Assembly: GCF_003231275.1 (NCBI RefSeq) | Contig: NZ_QKVL01000006.1 | Span: 1 to 64,000 of the forward strand | Reading direction: 5' to 3' | Source: Pseudomonas huaxiensis | GTDB taxonomy: Bacteria; Pseudomonadota; Gammaproteobacteria; Pseudomonadales; Pseudomonadaceae | DNA length: 64,000 bases | Shown: piece after piece, positions 52,335-60,522 of the stretch | Numbering within the stretch: the first letter of the stretch is position 1 | Layout of the letters: every line of letters begins with the position of its first letter | Notes under the pieces: model-generated | Seen by the model: only the letters and a program-made list of their open reading frames with translations | The model's database searches: none | What the model was told of the DNA's origin: nothing | Position numbers and translations under genes: made by a program

Positions 52335-53048
52335 ATGAACGACCATCTACCAAACGTCCAGCCAGAACTGCTTGATCTGCCGTCGCTGGAGCGGCTGGAA
52401 CCTAAGGATCCTTCCACGCATAAACCGCGCATCCTGCTGCTGTACGGATCGACCCGCGAGCGCTCGTTCAGCCGCTTGATGGTCCAGGAGGCTGCACGCC
52501 TGCTGGAAGAGTTCGGCGCCGAAACCCGTATCTTCGATCCTTCCGGCTTGCCGCTGCCGGATGACGCTCCGGACTCCCACGAGAAGGTGCTGGAGCTGCG
52601 CGAACTGATGCAATGGTCCGAAGGCCAGGTGTGGTGCTCGCCCGAGCGTCATGGCTCGATGAGCGCCGTGTTCAAGGCGCAGATTGACTGGGTACCGCTG
52701 GCCATGGGCGCCGTTCGCCCCACCCAGGGCAAGACCCTTGCTGTGCTGCAGGTCTGCGGTGGTTCGCAGTCGTTCAACGTGGTGAACCAATTGCGCGTGC
52801 TGGGCCGCTGGATGCGGATGTTCACCATCCCCAACCAGTCCTCGGTACCCAAGGCATTCCTGGAGTTCGACGATGCCGGGCGGATGAAACCGTCCTCCTT
52901 CTACGATCGCCTGGTCGATGTGATGGAAGAGCTGATCAAGTTCACCCTGCTGCTGCGCGATCGCCAGGATTACCTGGTGGACCGCTACTCCGAGCGCAAG
53001 GAGTCGGCGGAAGAGCTGTCCAAGCGAGTCAATCTGCGGTCCATTTGA
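52335..53048 (+). CDS. arsH: organoarsenical NADPH-dependent oxidase ArsH
   Basis: Flavodoxin-like FMN protein of 237 residues. FMN-binding segments are [15 protein letters not shown] and the [19 protein letters not shown] region. ArsH is known to oxidise trivalent methyl- and aryl-arsenicals to less toxic pentavalent forms. ATG 52335 is preferred because GGAG stands seven bases ahead; an ATG four codons earlier is possible. It is part of arsRBCH and lies four bases before the phosphatase gene. Confidence 0.95.
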   Translation: MNDHLPNVQPELLDLPSLERLEPKDPSTHKPRILLLYGSTRERSFSRLMVQEAARLLEEFGAETRIFDPSGLPLPDDAPDSHEKVLELRELMQWSEGQVWCSPERHGSMSAVFKAQIDWVPLAMGAVRPTQGKTLAVLQVCGGSQSFNVVNQLRVLGRWMRMFTIPNQSSVPKAFLEFDDAGRMKPSSFYDRLVDVMEELIKFTLLLRDRQDYLVDRYSERKESAEELSKRVNLRSI

Positions 53049-53052
53049 GGTC

Positions 53053-53556
53053 ATGAGCATGTCGCATCCCTACTCGATGAAATCGCTGCCCCATGCCCCG
53101 GGTGCGCTGATTTTCACACCCTGCCCGGGTACCCAGGCCAGCGATCTCGCTGAAAGCCTGGAGACGCTGAAGCAGGCTGGCGCCGTGGCGCTGGTGACAC
53201 TGATGTCGGATACAGAACTTCAGGAAAACGGCGTTGCCGAGCTTGGCGTCGCGGCCAGGCAGCATGGCTTGGAGTGGTACCAGCTGCCGATCGAGGATGA
53301 TCAGGCTCCTGATCAAAGCTTCGAGGCTCGGTTGGGAGAGATTCGCCACCAGTTGGACGCTTTGCTCGCTTCCAACAAGGCCTTGGCAATCCACTGCAAG
53401 GGCGGCTCCGGCCGCACCGGGCTGTTCGCTGCTCGTCTGCTGATCGAATCCGGAATGCCGCGCCGCGAGGCGATCGCATGGGTGCATGAGCTGCGCCCAC
53501 GTGCGATTCAGAAGCCGGCGCACATCAACTACATCAACCTGTTCGGCGAAGGCTGA
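53053..53556 (+). CDS. protein tyrosine/dual-specificity phosphatase-like protein
   Basis: Cytoplasmic protein of 167 residues with the cysteine-phosphatase signature H114-CKGGSG-R121-T (HCx5R) and a candidate general acid in IEDDQAPD near residues 80-87. The overall pattern resembles CDKN3-type dual-specificity phosphatases. It is tightly packed between arsH and arsO. Its substrate is unknown; it could act on a phosphorylated or arsenylated intermediate, or on a protein. That link to arsenic is only positional. Confidence 0.8.
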   Translation: MSMSHPYSMKSLPHAPGALIFTPCPGTQASDLAESLETLKQAGAVALVTLMSDTELQENGVAELGVAARQHGLEWYQLPIEDDQAPDQSFEARLGEIRHQLDALLASNKALAIHCKGGSGRTGLFAARLLIESGMPRREAIAWVHELRPRAIQKPAHINYINLFGEG

Positions 53557-53581
53557 GCGCTGCAGCCAGGCAGGAGAAACC

Positions 53582-54664
53582 ATGGCCACCGAAGGCGAAC
53601 TACTCGATGTCATCGTGATTGGCGGCGGGCAGTCCGCGCTGACGGTGGCCTATTTTCTCAAGCGGGCCAAGCTGTCGTTCCTGCTGTTCGACGCCGAAGA
53701 GGCTGCGGGCGGAGCGTGGCGCCATGGCTGGGACTCGCTGACGCTGTTCTCGCCCTCCGCATGGAGTTCGATCGCAGGCTGGCCGATGCCGCCAGTCACC
53801 GAAGGTAATCCCGATAGGGATCACGTGGTCAGCTATCTGGAGCAGTACGAGGCACGTTACGGGTTTCCTATCGTTCGCCCCGTCAGCGTCACGGCGGTGG
53901 AGCGAACCGGGCGTGGCCTTCGTGTTCGCTCGAAGGACCGCGACTGGGAAGCCCGTGCCGTCATCAGCGCGACGGGGACCTGGAGCAAGCCCTATGTTCC
54001 GGCCTATCCGGGGATAGAGCTGTTCCAAGGGCAGCAGATTCACTCCGCCCATTACCAGTCGCCAGAGGCTTTCCAAGGAAAGCGTGTGCTGGTCGTTGGT
54101 GGTGGCAACTCGGGGGCGCAAATCTATGCGGAGTTATCCGAGGTCGCCGACGCAACGTGGGTTACCACGGAGGAGCCGGCGTTTCTGCCAGATGACGTTG
54201 ATGGGCGGGTGCTGTTCGAACGCGCTACCGAGCGCCTCAAGGCTCAACAGGAAGGCCGTGTTATCGACGCACCGGTCGGCGGGCTTGGCGATATCGTCAT
54301 GGTGCCCTCGGTGGTTCGTGCTCGCGAGCGCGGGGCTCTTCTTGCTGTAAGGCCTTTCGCTTCATTCACGCCGGATGGGGTCGCTTGGCCCAACGGTGAG
54401 AAAACTCAGGTCGATGCCGTGATCTGGTGTACCGGCTTCCGGCCGGCGCTGGATCACTTGCAGGCGCTGGGCATGCTGGATGACAACGGCAGGGTCGAGG
54501 TGGACGGTTCGCGTTCTATTCGTGAGCCTCGCCTCTGGCTGGTCGGATATGGCGACTGGACCGGCCTGGCCTCGGCGACGCTGATCGGCGTCACCCGTAC
54601 CGCGCGCAGCACCGTCAACGAAGTAGTCGAATACCTGAACAGCTTGGAGCAGCCGGATGCGTAG
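53582..54664 (+). CDS. arsO: ArsO-type flavin monooxygenase
   Basis: FAD/NAD(P)H monooxygenase of 360 residues. The first dinucleotide motif [18 protein letters not shown] is at the N-terminus and the second is [17 protein letters not shown] near residue 169. The late FAD segment [12 protein letters not shown] follows, and a tryptophan-rich [16 protein letters not shown] region lies near residue 42. The family is recurrent in ars operons as ArsO, whose exact reaction is not settled. ATG 53582 follows AGGAGAAACC. It overlaps the acetyltransferase gene by eight bases. Confidence 0.82.
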   Translation: MATEGELLDVIVIGGGQSALTVAYFLKRAKLSFLLFDAEEAAGGAWRHGWDSLTLFSPSAWSSIAGWPMPPVTEGNPDRDHVVSYLEQYEARYGFPIVRPVSVTAVERTGRGLRVRSKDRDWEARAVISATGTWSKPYVPAYPGIELFQGQQIHSAHYQSPEAFQGKRVLVVGGGNSGAQIYAELSEVADATWVTTEEPAFLPDDVDGRVLFERATERLKAQQEGRVIDAPVGGLGDIVMVPSVVRARERGALLAVRPFASFTPDGVAWPNGEKTQVDAVIWCTGFRPALDHLQALGMLDDNGRVEVDGSRSIREPRLWLVGYGDWTGLASATLIGVTRTARSTVNEVVEYLNSLEQPDA

Positions 54665-55205
54665 CGGAATCGAGATTCGTGTTGCCAGATCAGAGGATGT
54701 AGAAGAGATCCAGGCTATCTACGCGCCCATCGTGCTCAACACGGCCATCTCATTCGAAGAGGCAGTGCCGAGCGTGGAGCAAATGCGGGAGAGGATCGCC
54801 ACGACGCTGCAAACCTACCCGTATCTGGTGGCGGTGCAGAAGGGACGGGTAGTCGGCTATGCCTACGCCAGTCAGCACCGGGCGCGTGCGGCGTATCGCT
54901 GGGCGGTGGATGTGACGGTGTATGTCGCCGAGGGCCAGCGCCGCAGTGGGGTTGGTCGGCAGCTTTATGACGTGCTGCTGCGGGTTCTGAAGTGTCTGGG
55001 CTATCGCTCGGCGTATGCCGGCATTGCCTTGCCGAATGAAGGGAGTGTCGGGCTGCATGAGCGACTCGGTTTCCAGCACATCGGGACGTTTCCCCAGGTC
55101 GGGTTCAAGCTCGATGCTTGGCATGACGTGGGGTACTGGAGGTTTGATCTGGGGGGCGACGGTCTTAGTCCTGCTGATCCCGCGCGCGTTCAAGCAATCT
55201 GCTGA
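54657..55205 (+). CDS. arsN: ArsN1-type GNAT N-acetyltransferase
   Basis: GNAT enzyme of 182 residues close to phosphinothricin acetyltransferases. The N-terminus [34 protein letters not shown], the acetyl-CoA loop [10 protein letters not shown], and [13 protein letters not shown] with [13 protein letters not shown] are all family segments. ArsN1 proteins acetylate the organoarsenical antibiotic arsinothricin. In this cluster it may protect against an organoarsenical made by neighbours or by the host itself. Phosphinothricin or methionine sulfoximine are alternative substrates. It is the last gene of the rightward set. Confidence 0.82.
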   Translation: MRSGIEIRVARSEDVEEIQAIYAPIVLNTAISFEEAVPSVEQMRERIATTLQTYPYLVAVQKGRVVGYAYASQHRARAAYRWAVDVTVYVAEGQRRSGVGRQLYDVLLRVLKCLGYRSAYAGIALPNEGSVGLHERLGFQHIGTFPQVGFKLDAWHDVGYWRFDLGGDGLSPADPARVQAIC

Positions 55206-55541
55206 AGCGCGGGGTCATGCTTGCGGTGGGCGAATTTAGACGCTTCAGATGTAACTTGCTGTTGGTCCATTTCTGCGATGGCCTCAGAAAGTGACTGCTT
55301 CATAGAGGGTTATCCGGTTACTGATCCTTCTGCTTAGCTCCGAATCTGATAGGCCGTGATGGTTGCTCGTAGGTTCTGTTCCAGCTCCGGAAACGACCAC
55401 GATCTTTTTAGCCCGCCCCAGCCCGAAAGAAGCGGGCAAGGTCCTGACGCCTTGTTCGTGAAGCCGACCTGCGTAGAGCTAGAGGGCATGGGCACGCTCG
55501 CACCTCTCAGCTCAGGTCAGTAAGCCGGGGTTTGTCAGGTC
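55206..55541. other. intergenic stretch at right edge of the arsenic island
   Basis: No supported gene is present. A GCCCGC / GCGGGC inverted repeat lies around 55412-55438. No copy of the tRNA-Thr 3' end that could mark an attachment site was found by eye. Confidence 0.45.
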
Positions 55542-55558
55542 CTTCAGACTCCCTTCAG
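55542..55558 (+). promoter_or_regulatory. CTTCAG-N5-CTTCAG response-regulator box
   Basis: Two direct CTTCAG half-sites (55542-55547 and 55553-55558) are separated by five bases, the geometry of PmrA/QseB-type OmpR regulators. A GATACT -10-like element (55569-55574) follows. It precedes the hemolysin-family operon that ends with its own two-component system. Confidence 0.55.
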
Positions 55559-55606
55559 ATTCGACGCAGATACTCACCCCCGTCGAGCCCAATCGGGGGG
55601 AGTTTC

Positions 55607-56284
55607 ATGACCCAGCTTGAATGGAGCAGCCTGCTCCCATTGTCTGTCGGCAGTCATGCCGAGCATCACGCACAGCTATCCCTTCACCTTCCTCACGACA
55701 GCGGTCGCGGGGAACTGGAGCAGTTCATCCATCAGTGTTTCGCCAGCATGCACCAGGCCGATGTCCAGCACTATCTGCCGGAACTGCTGGCCCTGCATGA
55801 CCGCAACGGGCGGATGATCGCAGCGGCCGGGGTACGTCCGGCCCAGACCGGTCCGCTGTTTCTGGAACGTTATCTGGACGAACCCCTCGAGGTTGCGGTT
55901 TCGCGACTGGCAGGCGGTCCGCTGGGGCGTGATTGCCTGGTCGAGGTGGGTAACCTGGCGTCGCTGAGCGCCGGCAGTGCCCGGATCATCATCATCGTGG
56001 TTACCTGGTTGCTGGCCATTCGCGGCCTGAAATGGGTGGCCTTCACCGGTGCAGCTTCCTTGATCAACAGCTTCCAGCGCCTGGGGCTGCAGCCCAGCTT
56101 ACTGGCGGTGGCCGATCCTGAGCGCCTGGACGGCGAGCAGGACCAGTGGGGGACCTACTACGCCCAGCGTCCCCAGGTCTTTGCCGGCAACATCGGCTAC
56201 GGCTTCGAGGCCTTGACCCAGGCCGGGGTATTCCAGCGCCTTGGCTTGCCGGCGCTCTCCCAGGGGACCGGTCATGCCGCATGA
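55607..56284 (+). CDS. thermostable-hemolysin family protein
   Basis: Protein of 225 residues matching the thermostable hemolysin family known from Vibrio. The GNAT-like core reads LPELLALHDRNGRMIAAAGVRPA, GPLFLERYLDEPLE and LVEVGNLASLSAGSAR. No signal peptide is evident, so the historical name may not describe its role; an acyl-transferase-like activity is plausible. GGGGGGAG precedes ATG 55607. It overlaps the ligase gene by 11 bases and heads an operon whose products look like lipid-modifying enzymes. Confidence 0.78.
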   Translation: MTQLEWSSLLPLSVGSHAEHHAQLSLHLPHDSGRGELEQFIHQCFASMHQADVQHYLPELLALHDRNGRMIAAAGVRPAQTGPLFLERYLDEPLEVAVSRLAGGPLGRDCLVEVGNLASLSAGSARIIIIVVTWLLAIRGLKWVAFTGAASLINSFQRLGLQPSLLAVADPERLDGEQDQWGTYYAQRPQVFAGNIGYGFEALTQAGVFQRLGLPALSQGTGHAA

Positions 56285-57737
56285 ACTGGAACGTTTTCAG
56301 CAGGTACTGACGATCAATGCCCGTGACCGGGGGGACGCCATCGCAATACAGGGGGCCAGTCGGCGCTTGAGCTGGATGGAGCTGTTCGTCGAGATCAAGG
56401 GGCGTGCCCAGGTCTTGCGCCAGCAGGCACCGGGCGCCCTGGTTCTGGCCATGGACAACGGCCCCGAGGCGTTGCTTTGGGATCTGGCAGCGCTGTTCGC
56501 CGAGCGGCCGTGCGTGTTCATTCCGTCGTTTTTCAGTGCTGCTCAGTTCGAACACTGCCTGCAGCAGAGCGGTGCCACGCTGGCGTTGGCCGAAGCGCAA
56601 TGGAGCGATCACTTCGCCGAGCAGGGTTTCAACCAGCAGGACGGATTCTGGCGACGGGCCGTCGCGGCGCCGGTGGCGCTGCCCGGCGGCACGGCGAAGA
56701 TCACCTACACCTCCGGTAGCACTGGCCGACCCAAAGGTGTGTGCCTGAGTGCCGACACCCTGCTGCGGGTGGCTCGGGAACTGGAAACGGCCAGTCGGGC
56801 AACCGCTCCCCAGCGCTACCTGGCGGTACTGCCGCTGGGGGTGCTGCTGGAAAACCTCGGCGTCTATGCCGCGTTGATGGCCGGTGCCTGCGTGCTGCTC
56901 TATCCGCAGGCGCAACTGGGCATCGGCGGTGCCAGCCAGGTGGATTTCAAGCGTCTGCTCGGTGCCGTTGCCCTGAGCGGTGCGCACAGCCTGATTCTGG
57001 TGCCGCAACTGTTGATGGGGCTGGTGACTGCCATTGAGCGCGGACTGATGCCGGTCGGCCCTCTACGCTTCGTCGCCGTTGGTGGTGCCCGGGTTTCCCC
57101 TGACCTGTTGGCCCGCGCCGAAGCTGTCGGCCTGCCGGTATTCGAGGGCTATGGCTTGTCCGAGTGCGCGTCGGTGGTGGCCTTGAACCGGCCAGGCGCC
57201 GTGCGGCCTGGGAGCGTCGGCAAGCCGTTGCCGCACGTGCAGGTCCGCATCGCCGAGGACGGCGAAGTCATGGTGGCCGGATCGACCCTGCTGGGTTACC
57301 TGGAGGAGCCAGTATTCCATGGACAGTGGTGGGCTACCGGCGATCTTGGCTACTTCGACGAGCAGGGCTACCTGTACCTGAACGGACGCAAGAAGCACCA
57401 GTTCATCACCAGCTTTGGACGCAACGTCAACCCTGAATGGGTGGAAGCCGAACTGACCCAGGGCGGAGTCCTGGCCCAGGCCTTCGTCCATGGCGAGGGC
57501 CTGCCGCGCAACAGTGCCTTGCTCTGGCCGCTCGACCCGAATGCCAGTGACGACACCATCGAGCAGGCCGTTCAGCAGTGCAACGCACGCTTGCCGGATT
57601 ACGCCAGGGTACATGCCTGGCGGCGCCTGCCAATGCCCCTCGATAGCCGTGATGAAACCCTGACTGCCAATGGTCGTCCGCGCCGCGAGGCGATCCTGAA
57701 GCGTTACCACACCCTGTTATCCGACATTCCGTTGTGA
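56274..57737 (+). CDS. AMP-dependent acyl-activating enzyme
   Basis: ANL-superfamily enzyme of 487 residues. The nucleotide motif YTSGSTGRPKG is at about 145-155, the A5-like region VFEGYGLSECASVVALN is near 285, and WWATGDLGYFDEQGYLYLNGRKK is the A7/A8 region. The C-terminal lysine region (TLTANGRPRREAILKRY) is short. It presumably activates a fatty or other carboxylic acid for the downstream oxidase or reductase. It is coupled to its upstream neighbour and followed after eight bases by the diiron oxidase. Confidence 0.82.
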   Translation: MPHELERFQQVLTINARDRGDAIAIQGASRRLSWMELFVEIKGRAQVLRQQAPGALVLAMDNGPEALLWDLAALFAERPCVFIPSFFSAAQFEHCLQQSGATLALAEAQWSDHFAEQGFNQQDGFWRRAVAAPVALPGGTAKITYTSGSTGRPKGVCLSADTLLRVARELETASRATAPQRYLAVLPLGVLLENLGVYAALMAGACVLLYPQAQLGIGGASQVDFKRLLGAVALSGAHSLILVPQLLMGLVTAIERGLMPVGPLRFVAVGGARVSPDLLARAEAVGLPVFEGYGLSECASVVALNRPGAVRPGSVGKPLPHVQVRIAEDGEVMVAGSTLLGYLEEPVFHGQWWATGDLGYFDEQGYLYLNGRKKHQFITSFGRNVNPEWVEAELTQGGVLAQAFVHGEGLPRNSALLWPLDPNASDDTIEQAVQQCNARLPDYARVHAWRRLPMPLDSRDETLTANGRPRREAILKRYHTLLSDIPL

Positions 57738-57745
57738 GGTTCACC

Positions 57746-58426
57746 ATGTCCTTTTTCGACACCCTGCAAATGCAAACCGCCCAGGAACGCCAGGCGCTAT
57801 TCGCCGTTCCGGTGATCCGCGAGGCGCTGGCCGGCCAGGTCAGCCTGGACAGCTACATCGCGTTCCTGAGCCAGGCCTACCACCATGTCCGCCACACCGT
57901 GCCACTGATGATGGCCTGCGGCGCACGCCTGCCATCGCGCCTGGAGTGGCTGCGCGGCGCGGTCTGCGAATACATCGAGGAGGAGTACGGCCACGAGCAG
58001 TGGATTCTCAACGACATCAAGGCCTGTGGCGGCGACTGGGAGGGCGTGCGGGACGGCCGGCCGTCATTGCCCATCGAACTGATGGTGGCTTACCTCTACG
58101 ACCTCATCGCCCGTGGCAATCCGGTCGGGCTGTTCGGCATGGTCAACGTGCTCGAGGGAACCAGCATCGCCCTGGCAACCCAGGCGGCCGGCACCATCCA
58201 GAGCACCCTGGAGCTGCCGGACAAGGCTTTCAGCTACCTCAGTTCCCACGGCGCCCTGGACCAGGACCACATGGTCACCTATCGCAATCTGATGGATCGC
58301 CTGGACGACCAGGCAGACCAGCAGGCCGTGATCCATGCCGCCAAGGTGGTGTACCGCCTGTACACCGGGATGTTCGAGAGCCTGCCACGGGTGGGGCAGT
58401 CTGAGGTGCGCCATGCGCTTGTCTGA
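57746..58426 (+). CDS. heme-oxygenase-like diiron oxidase (TenA/CADD-like)
   Basis: Helical protein of 226 residues. The ligand pattern fits heme-oxygenase-like diiron oxidases: E80-x2-H83, E137, and H168-x3-D172-x2-H175 (SHGALDQDH). Members of this superfamily include CADD and UndA, the latter making 1-undecene from lauric acid. It lacks the thiaminase sequence signature of true TenA. Between an acyl-activating enzyme and an SDR, a role in oxidising a fatty acyl or amino substrate is likely. ATG 57746 is chosen over an upstream start. It overlaps the SDR gene by 14 bases. Confidence 0.75.
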   Translation: MSFFDTLQMQTAQERQALFAVPVIREALAGQVSLDSYIAFLSQAYHHVRHTVPLMMACGARLPSRLEWLRGAVCEYIEEEYGHEQWILNDIKACGGDWEGVRDGRPSLPIELMVAYLYDLIARGNPVGLFGMVNVLEGTSIALATQAAGTIQSTLELPDKAFSYLSSHGALDQDHMVTYRNLMDRLDDQADQQAVIHAAKVVYRLYTGMFESLPRVGQSEVRHALV

Positions 58427-59219
58427 TTCCGTGGTGATCCTGACCGGCGCCAGTGGTGGCATCGGCCTTGAACTGGCCGAGCAACTCTGTGCCGCCGGCG
58501 CCAGGGTCCTGGCGGTCAGCCGGCAGATGGGCGAACTGAGCAGTCTGTTGAAGCGCTACCCGCAGCGGCTGTATTGGCAGAGCGCCGACCTGCGCACTGC
58601 CGAAGGCCGTGAGCTGGTAGTTGGTCGGGCCCGGGAAATCGGCGGGGTCAACGTGCTGATCAATGCCGCAGGTGTCAATCGCTTCGCTTTGCTCGACCAG
58701 TTGGACGAGCATGCGCTCGACGAGTTGCTGGATATCAACCTTAAGGCGCCGCTGCAATTGACCCGAGCTTGCCTGCCCTTGTTACGAGCGCAGGCTCGGG
58801 CACTGGTGGTCAACGTCGGCTCGACCTACGGCTCGATCGGCTATCCGGGGTACGCCACTTACTGCGCCAGCAAGTTTGCCCTGCGCGGATTTTCCGAAGC
58901 ACTGCGCCGGGAACTGGCGGATACCAACGTTGATGTGTTGTACGCCGCACCCAGGGCCACGCGCACGAGCATGAACAGCAGCGCCGCTATCGCCCTTAAT
59001 CAGGCCCTCAAGGTCGGTATGGACGATCCAGCGGACGTTGCTAGGGCGGTGCTCGAAGCCGTGCAGTCCGAGCGCAGCGAGCTTTACCTGGGCTGGCCGG
59101 AAAAGCTCTTCGTACGCCTTAACGGCATGCTGCCGGGGGTGGTCGATCGAGCGCTGCGCAAGCAATTACCCTTGATCCGCCGGCACATTGGCAGTCACTC
59201 CAAGGAGTCGATCAAATGA
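58413..59219 (+). CDS. classical SDR oxidoreductase
   Basis: Short-chain dehydrogenase of 268 residues. The cofactor motif ILTGASGGIGLELAEQL is at about 9-25, NAAGVNRF is the NAG motif, and the active site S then YCASK (Y-x3-K) lies near residues 146-150. Preference for NADP(H) or NAD(H) is not clear. The long C-terminal part after YAAPRATRTSMNSS and a basic tail may give membrane contact. It overlaps the next gene by four bases. It probably reduces or oxidises the intermediate of the upstream enzymes. Confidence 0.85.
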   Translation: MRLSDSVVILTGASGGIGLELAEQLCAAGARVLAVSRQMGELSSLLKRYPQRLYWQSADLRTAEGRELVVGRAREIGGVNVLINAAGVNRFALLDQLDEHALDELLDINLKAPLQLTRACLPLLRAQARALVVNVGSTYGSIGYPGYATYCASKFALRGFSEALRRELADTNVDVLYAAPRATRTSMNSSAAIALNQALKVGMDDPADVARAVLEAVQSERSELYLGWPEKLFVRLNGMLPGVVDRALRKQLPLIRRHIGSHSKESIK

Positions 59220-59857
59220 AACGTCTTTTCGTAGCCTGCCTGCTGGCATTCAGCCCCCTGACCTGGGCGCTGGACCAGGCTGGCCTGCAGCACCTGGGTG
59301 AGTTGCAGCAACGCTGGGCACAGATCCAGTACCAGACACCCAAGGACCAGCGTGCCGATGCCTTCGAGAAACTGGCCGGTGATGCCGCCAGCTTCGTTCA
59401 GCAATATCCCGGCAAGGCCGAGCCGCTGATCTGGGACGGCATCATCAATAGCAGCTGGGCGGGGGCTATCGGTGGGTTGGGCGCACTGGGCAAGGTCAAG
59501 GCGGCGAAGGCCAGCCTTGAGCAGGCCCTGAAACTGGATGCCAATGCGCTGCAGGGCTCGGCCTACACTAGCCTGGGCACCCTGTACGACCAGGTGCCCG
59601 GCTGGCCGATCGGCTTCGGTGACAGCGACAAGGCCGAGACGTTGTTGCGCAAGGCGTTGCAGATCAACCCCAACGGTATCGACAGCAATTACTTCTGGGC
59701 CGATCATCTGTTCCGGCAAAAACGCTATGGCGAAGCCCGTCTGGCGCTGGAGAAAGCCTTGCAGGCACCGCCGCGACCGGGGCGTGAACTGGCCGACCAG
59801 GGCAGGCGTAGTGATATCGATGCTTTACTCAAGGCGATCAAGGACAAACAGGACTGA
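59216..59857 (+). CDS. secreted TPR-like protein
   Basis: Exported protein of 213 residues. The signal peptide MKRLFVACLLAFSPLTWA is followed by helical repeats with the TPR pattern, seen in SLEQALKLDANALQGSAYTSLGTLYDQ, ETLLRKALQINPNGID and GEARLALEKALQ. No catalytic motif is seen. It is probably a periplasmic scaffold for the operon. Three bases separate it from the response-regulator gene, so all seven genes from 55607 to 61913 appear to be one transcript. Confidence 0.75.
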   Translation: MKRLFVACLLAFSPLTWALDQAGLQHLGELQQRWAQIQYQTPKDQRADAFEKLAGDAASFVQQYPGKAEPLIWDGIINSSWAGAIGGLGALGKVKAAKASLEQALKLDANALQGSAYTSLGTLYDQVPGWPIGFGDSDKAETLLRKALQINPNGIDSNYFWADHLFRQKRYGEARLALEKALQAPPRPGRELADQGRRSDIDALLKAIKDKQD

Positions 59858-59859
59858 CT

Positions 59860-60522
59860 ATGCGGCTGCTGCTGGTTGAGGACGATACCGCGCTGGGCGA
59901 GGGGATCTGCGATGGTCTGCGCCAGGAGGGCTATACCCTCGACTGGTTACGCGACGGTGTGAGCGGATTGCATGCGTTGCAGCATGAGGCCTTTGACCTG
60001 GCGATCCTCGATCTGGGGCTGCCGCGCCTGGATGGCATCGAACTGCTGAGGCGGGTGAGGGCCGGCGGTGACAGCCTGCCGGTGCTCATTCTCACCGCCC
60101 GGGATGCTACCGAAGACCGCATCACCGGCCTCGATGCCGGAGCAGACGATTACCTGGTCAAACCCTTCGATCTTAACGAACTCAAAGCCCGCCTGCGTGC
60201 CTTGCTGCGACGCAGTGCGGGGCGGGCCAAGGTGCTGATCGAACACGCTGGCGTCAGCCTTGACCCAGCCACCCAGCAAGTGCACTACAACGGCGAGCCC
60301 GTGGTACTCACGCCCAAGGAATACGTGTTGCTACACGAACTGCTGGCCCAGCCGGGCAAGGTCTTCACCCGCGAGCGCCTGACCCAACTGCTCTATGGCT
60401 GGGACGAAGAACCGGAAAGCAACACGCTGGAAGTGAACATCTATCACCTGCGCAAAAAACTGTTCAACGGCCTGATCCGCACCGTGCGTGGTATCGGCTA
60501 TCTGGTCGAGGGCAAGGCATGA
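59860..60522 (+). CDS. OmpR-family response regulator (QseB/PmrA-like)
   Basis: Two-domain regulator of 220 residues. The receiver has the acidic pocket EDD at residues 7-9 and the phosphorylation site D51 (AILDLGLPRLDG); K102 or near is in DDYLVKPFDLNE. The winged-helix output domain contains VLTPKEYVLLHELLAQPGKVFTRE and NTLEVNIYHLRKKL. The QseB/PmrA subfamily recognises CTTAAG-N5-CTTAAG-like direct repeats, and two such boxes occur in this region. It is coupled to the kinase gene by a four-base overlap. Confidence 0.93.
   Translation: MRLLLVEDDTALGEGICDGLRQEGYTLDWLRDGVSGLHALQHEAFDLAILDLGLPRLDGIELLRRVRAGGDSLPVLILTARDATEDRITGLDAGADDYLVKPFDLNELKARLRALLRRSAGRAKVLIEHAGVSLDPATQQVHYNGEPVVLTPKEYVLLHELLAQPGKVFTRERLTQLLYGWDEEPESNTLEVNIYHLRKKLFNGLIRTVRGIGYLVEGKA

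Noticed and set aside
31229..55541. Flanking attachment-site repeats of a genomic island
   Set aside because: I searched by eye for a copy of the tRNA-Thr 3' end near both edges and found none, so no att sites are annotated.
57746..58426. Assignment of the diiron oxidase as UndA (1-undecene synthase) or as thiaminase TenA
   Set aside because: Ligand order agrees with the superfamily, but spacing at the last motif (H-x3-D-x2-H) fits CADD-like proteins better, and overall sequence similarity to UndA is not evident.
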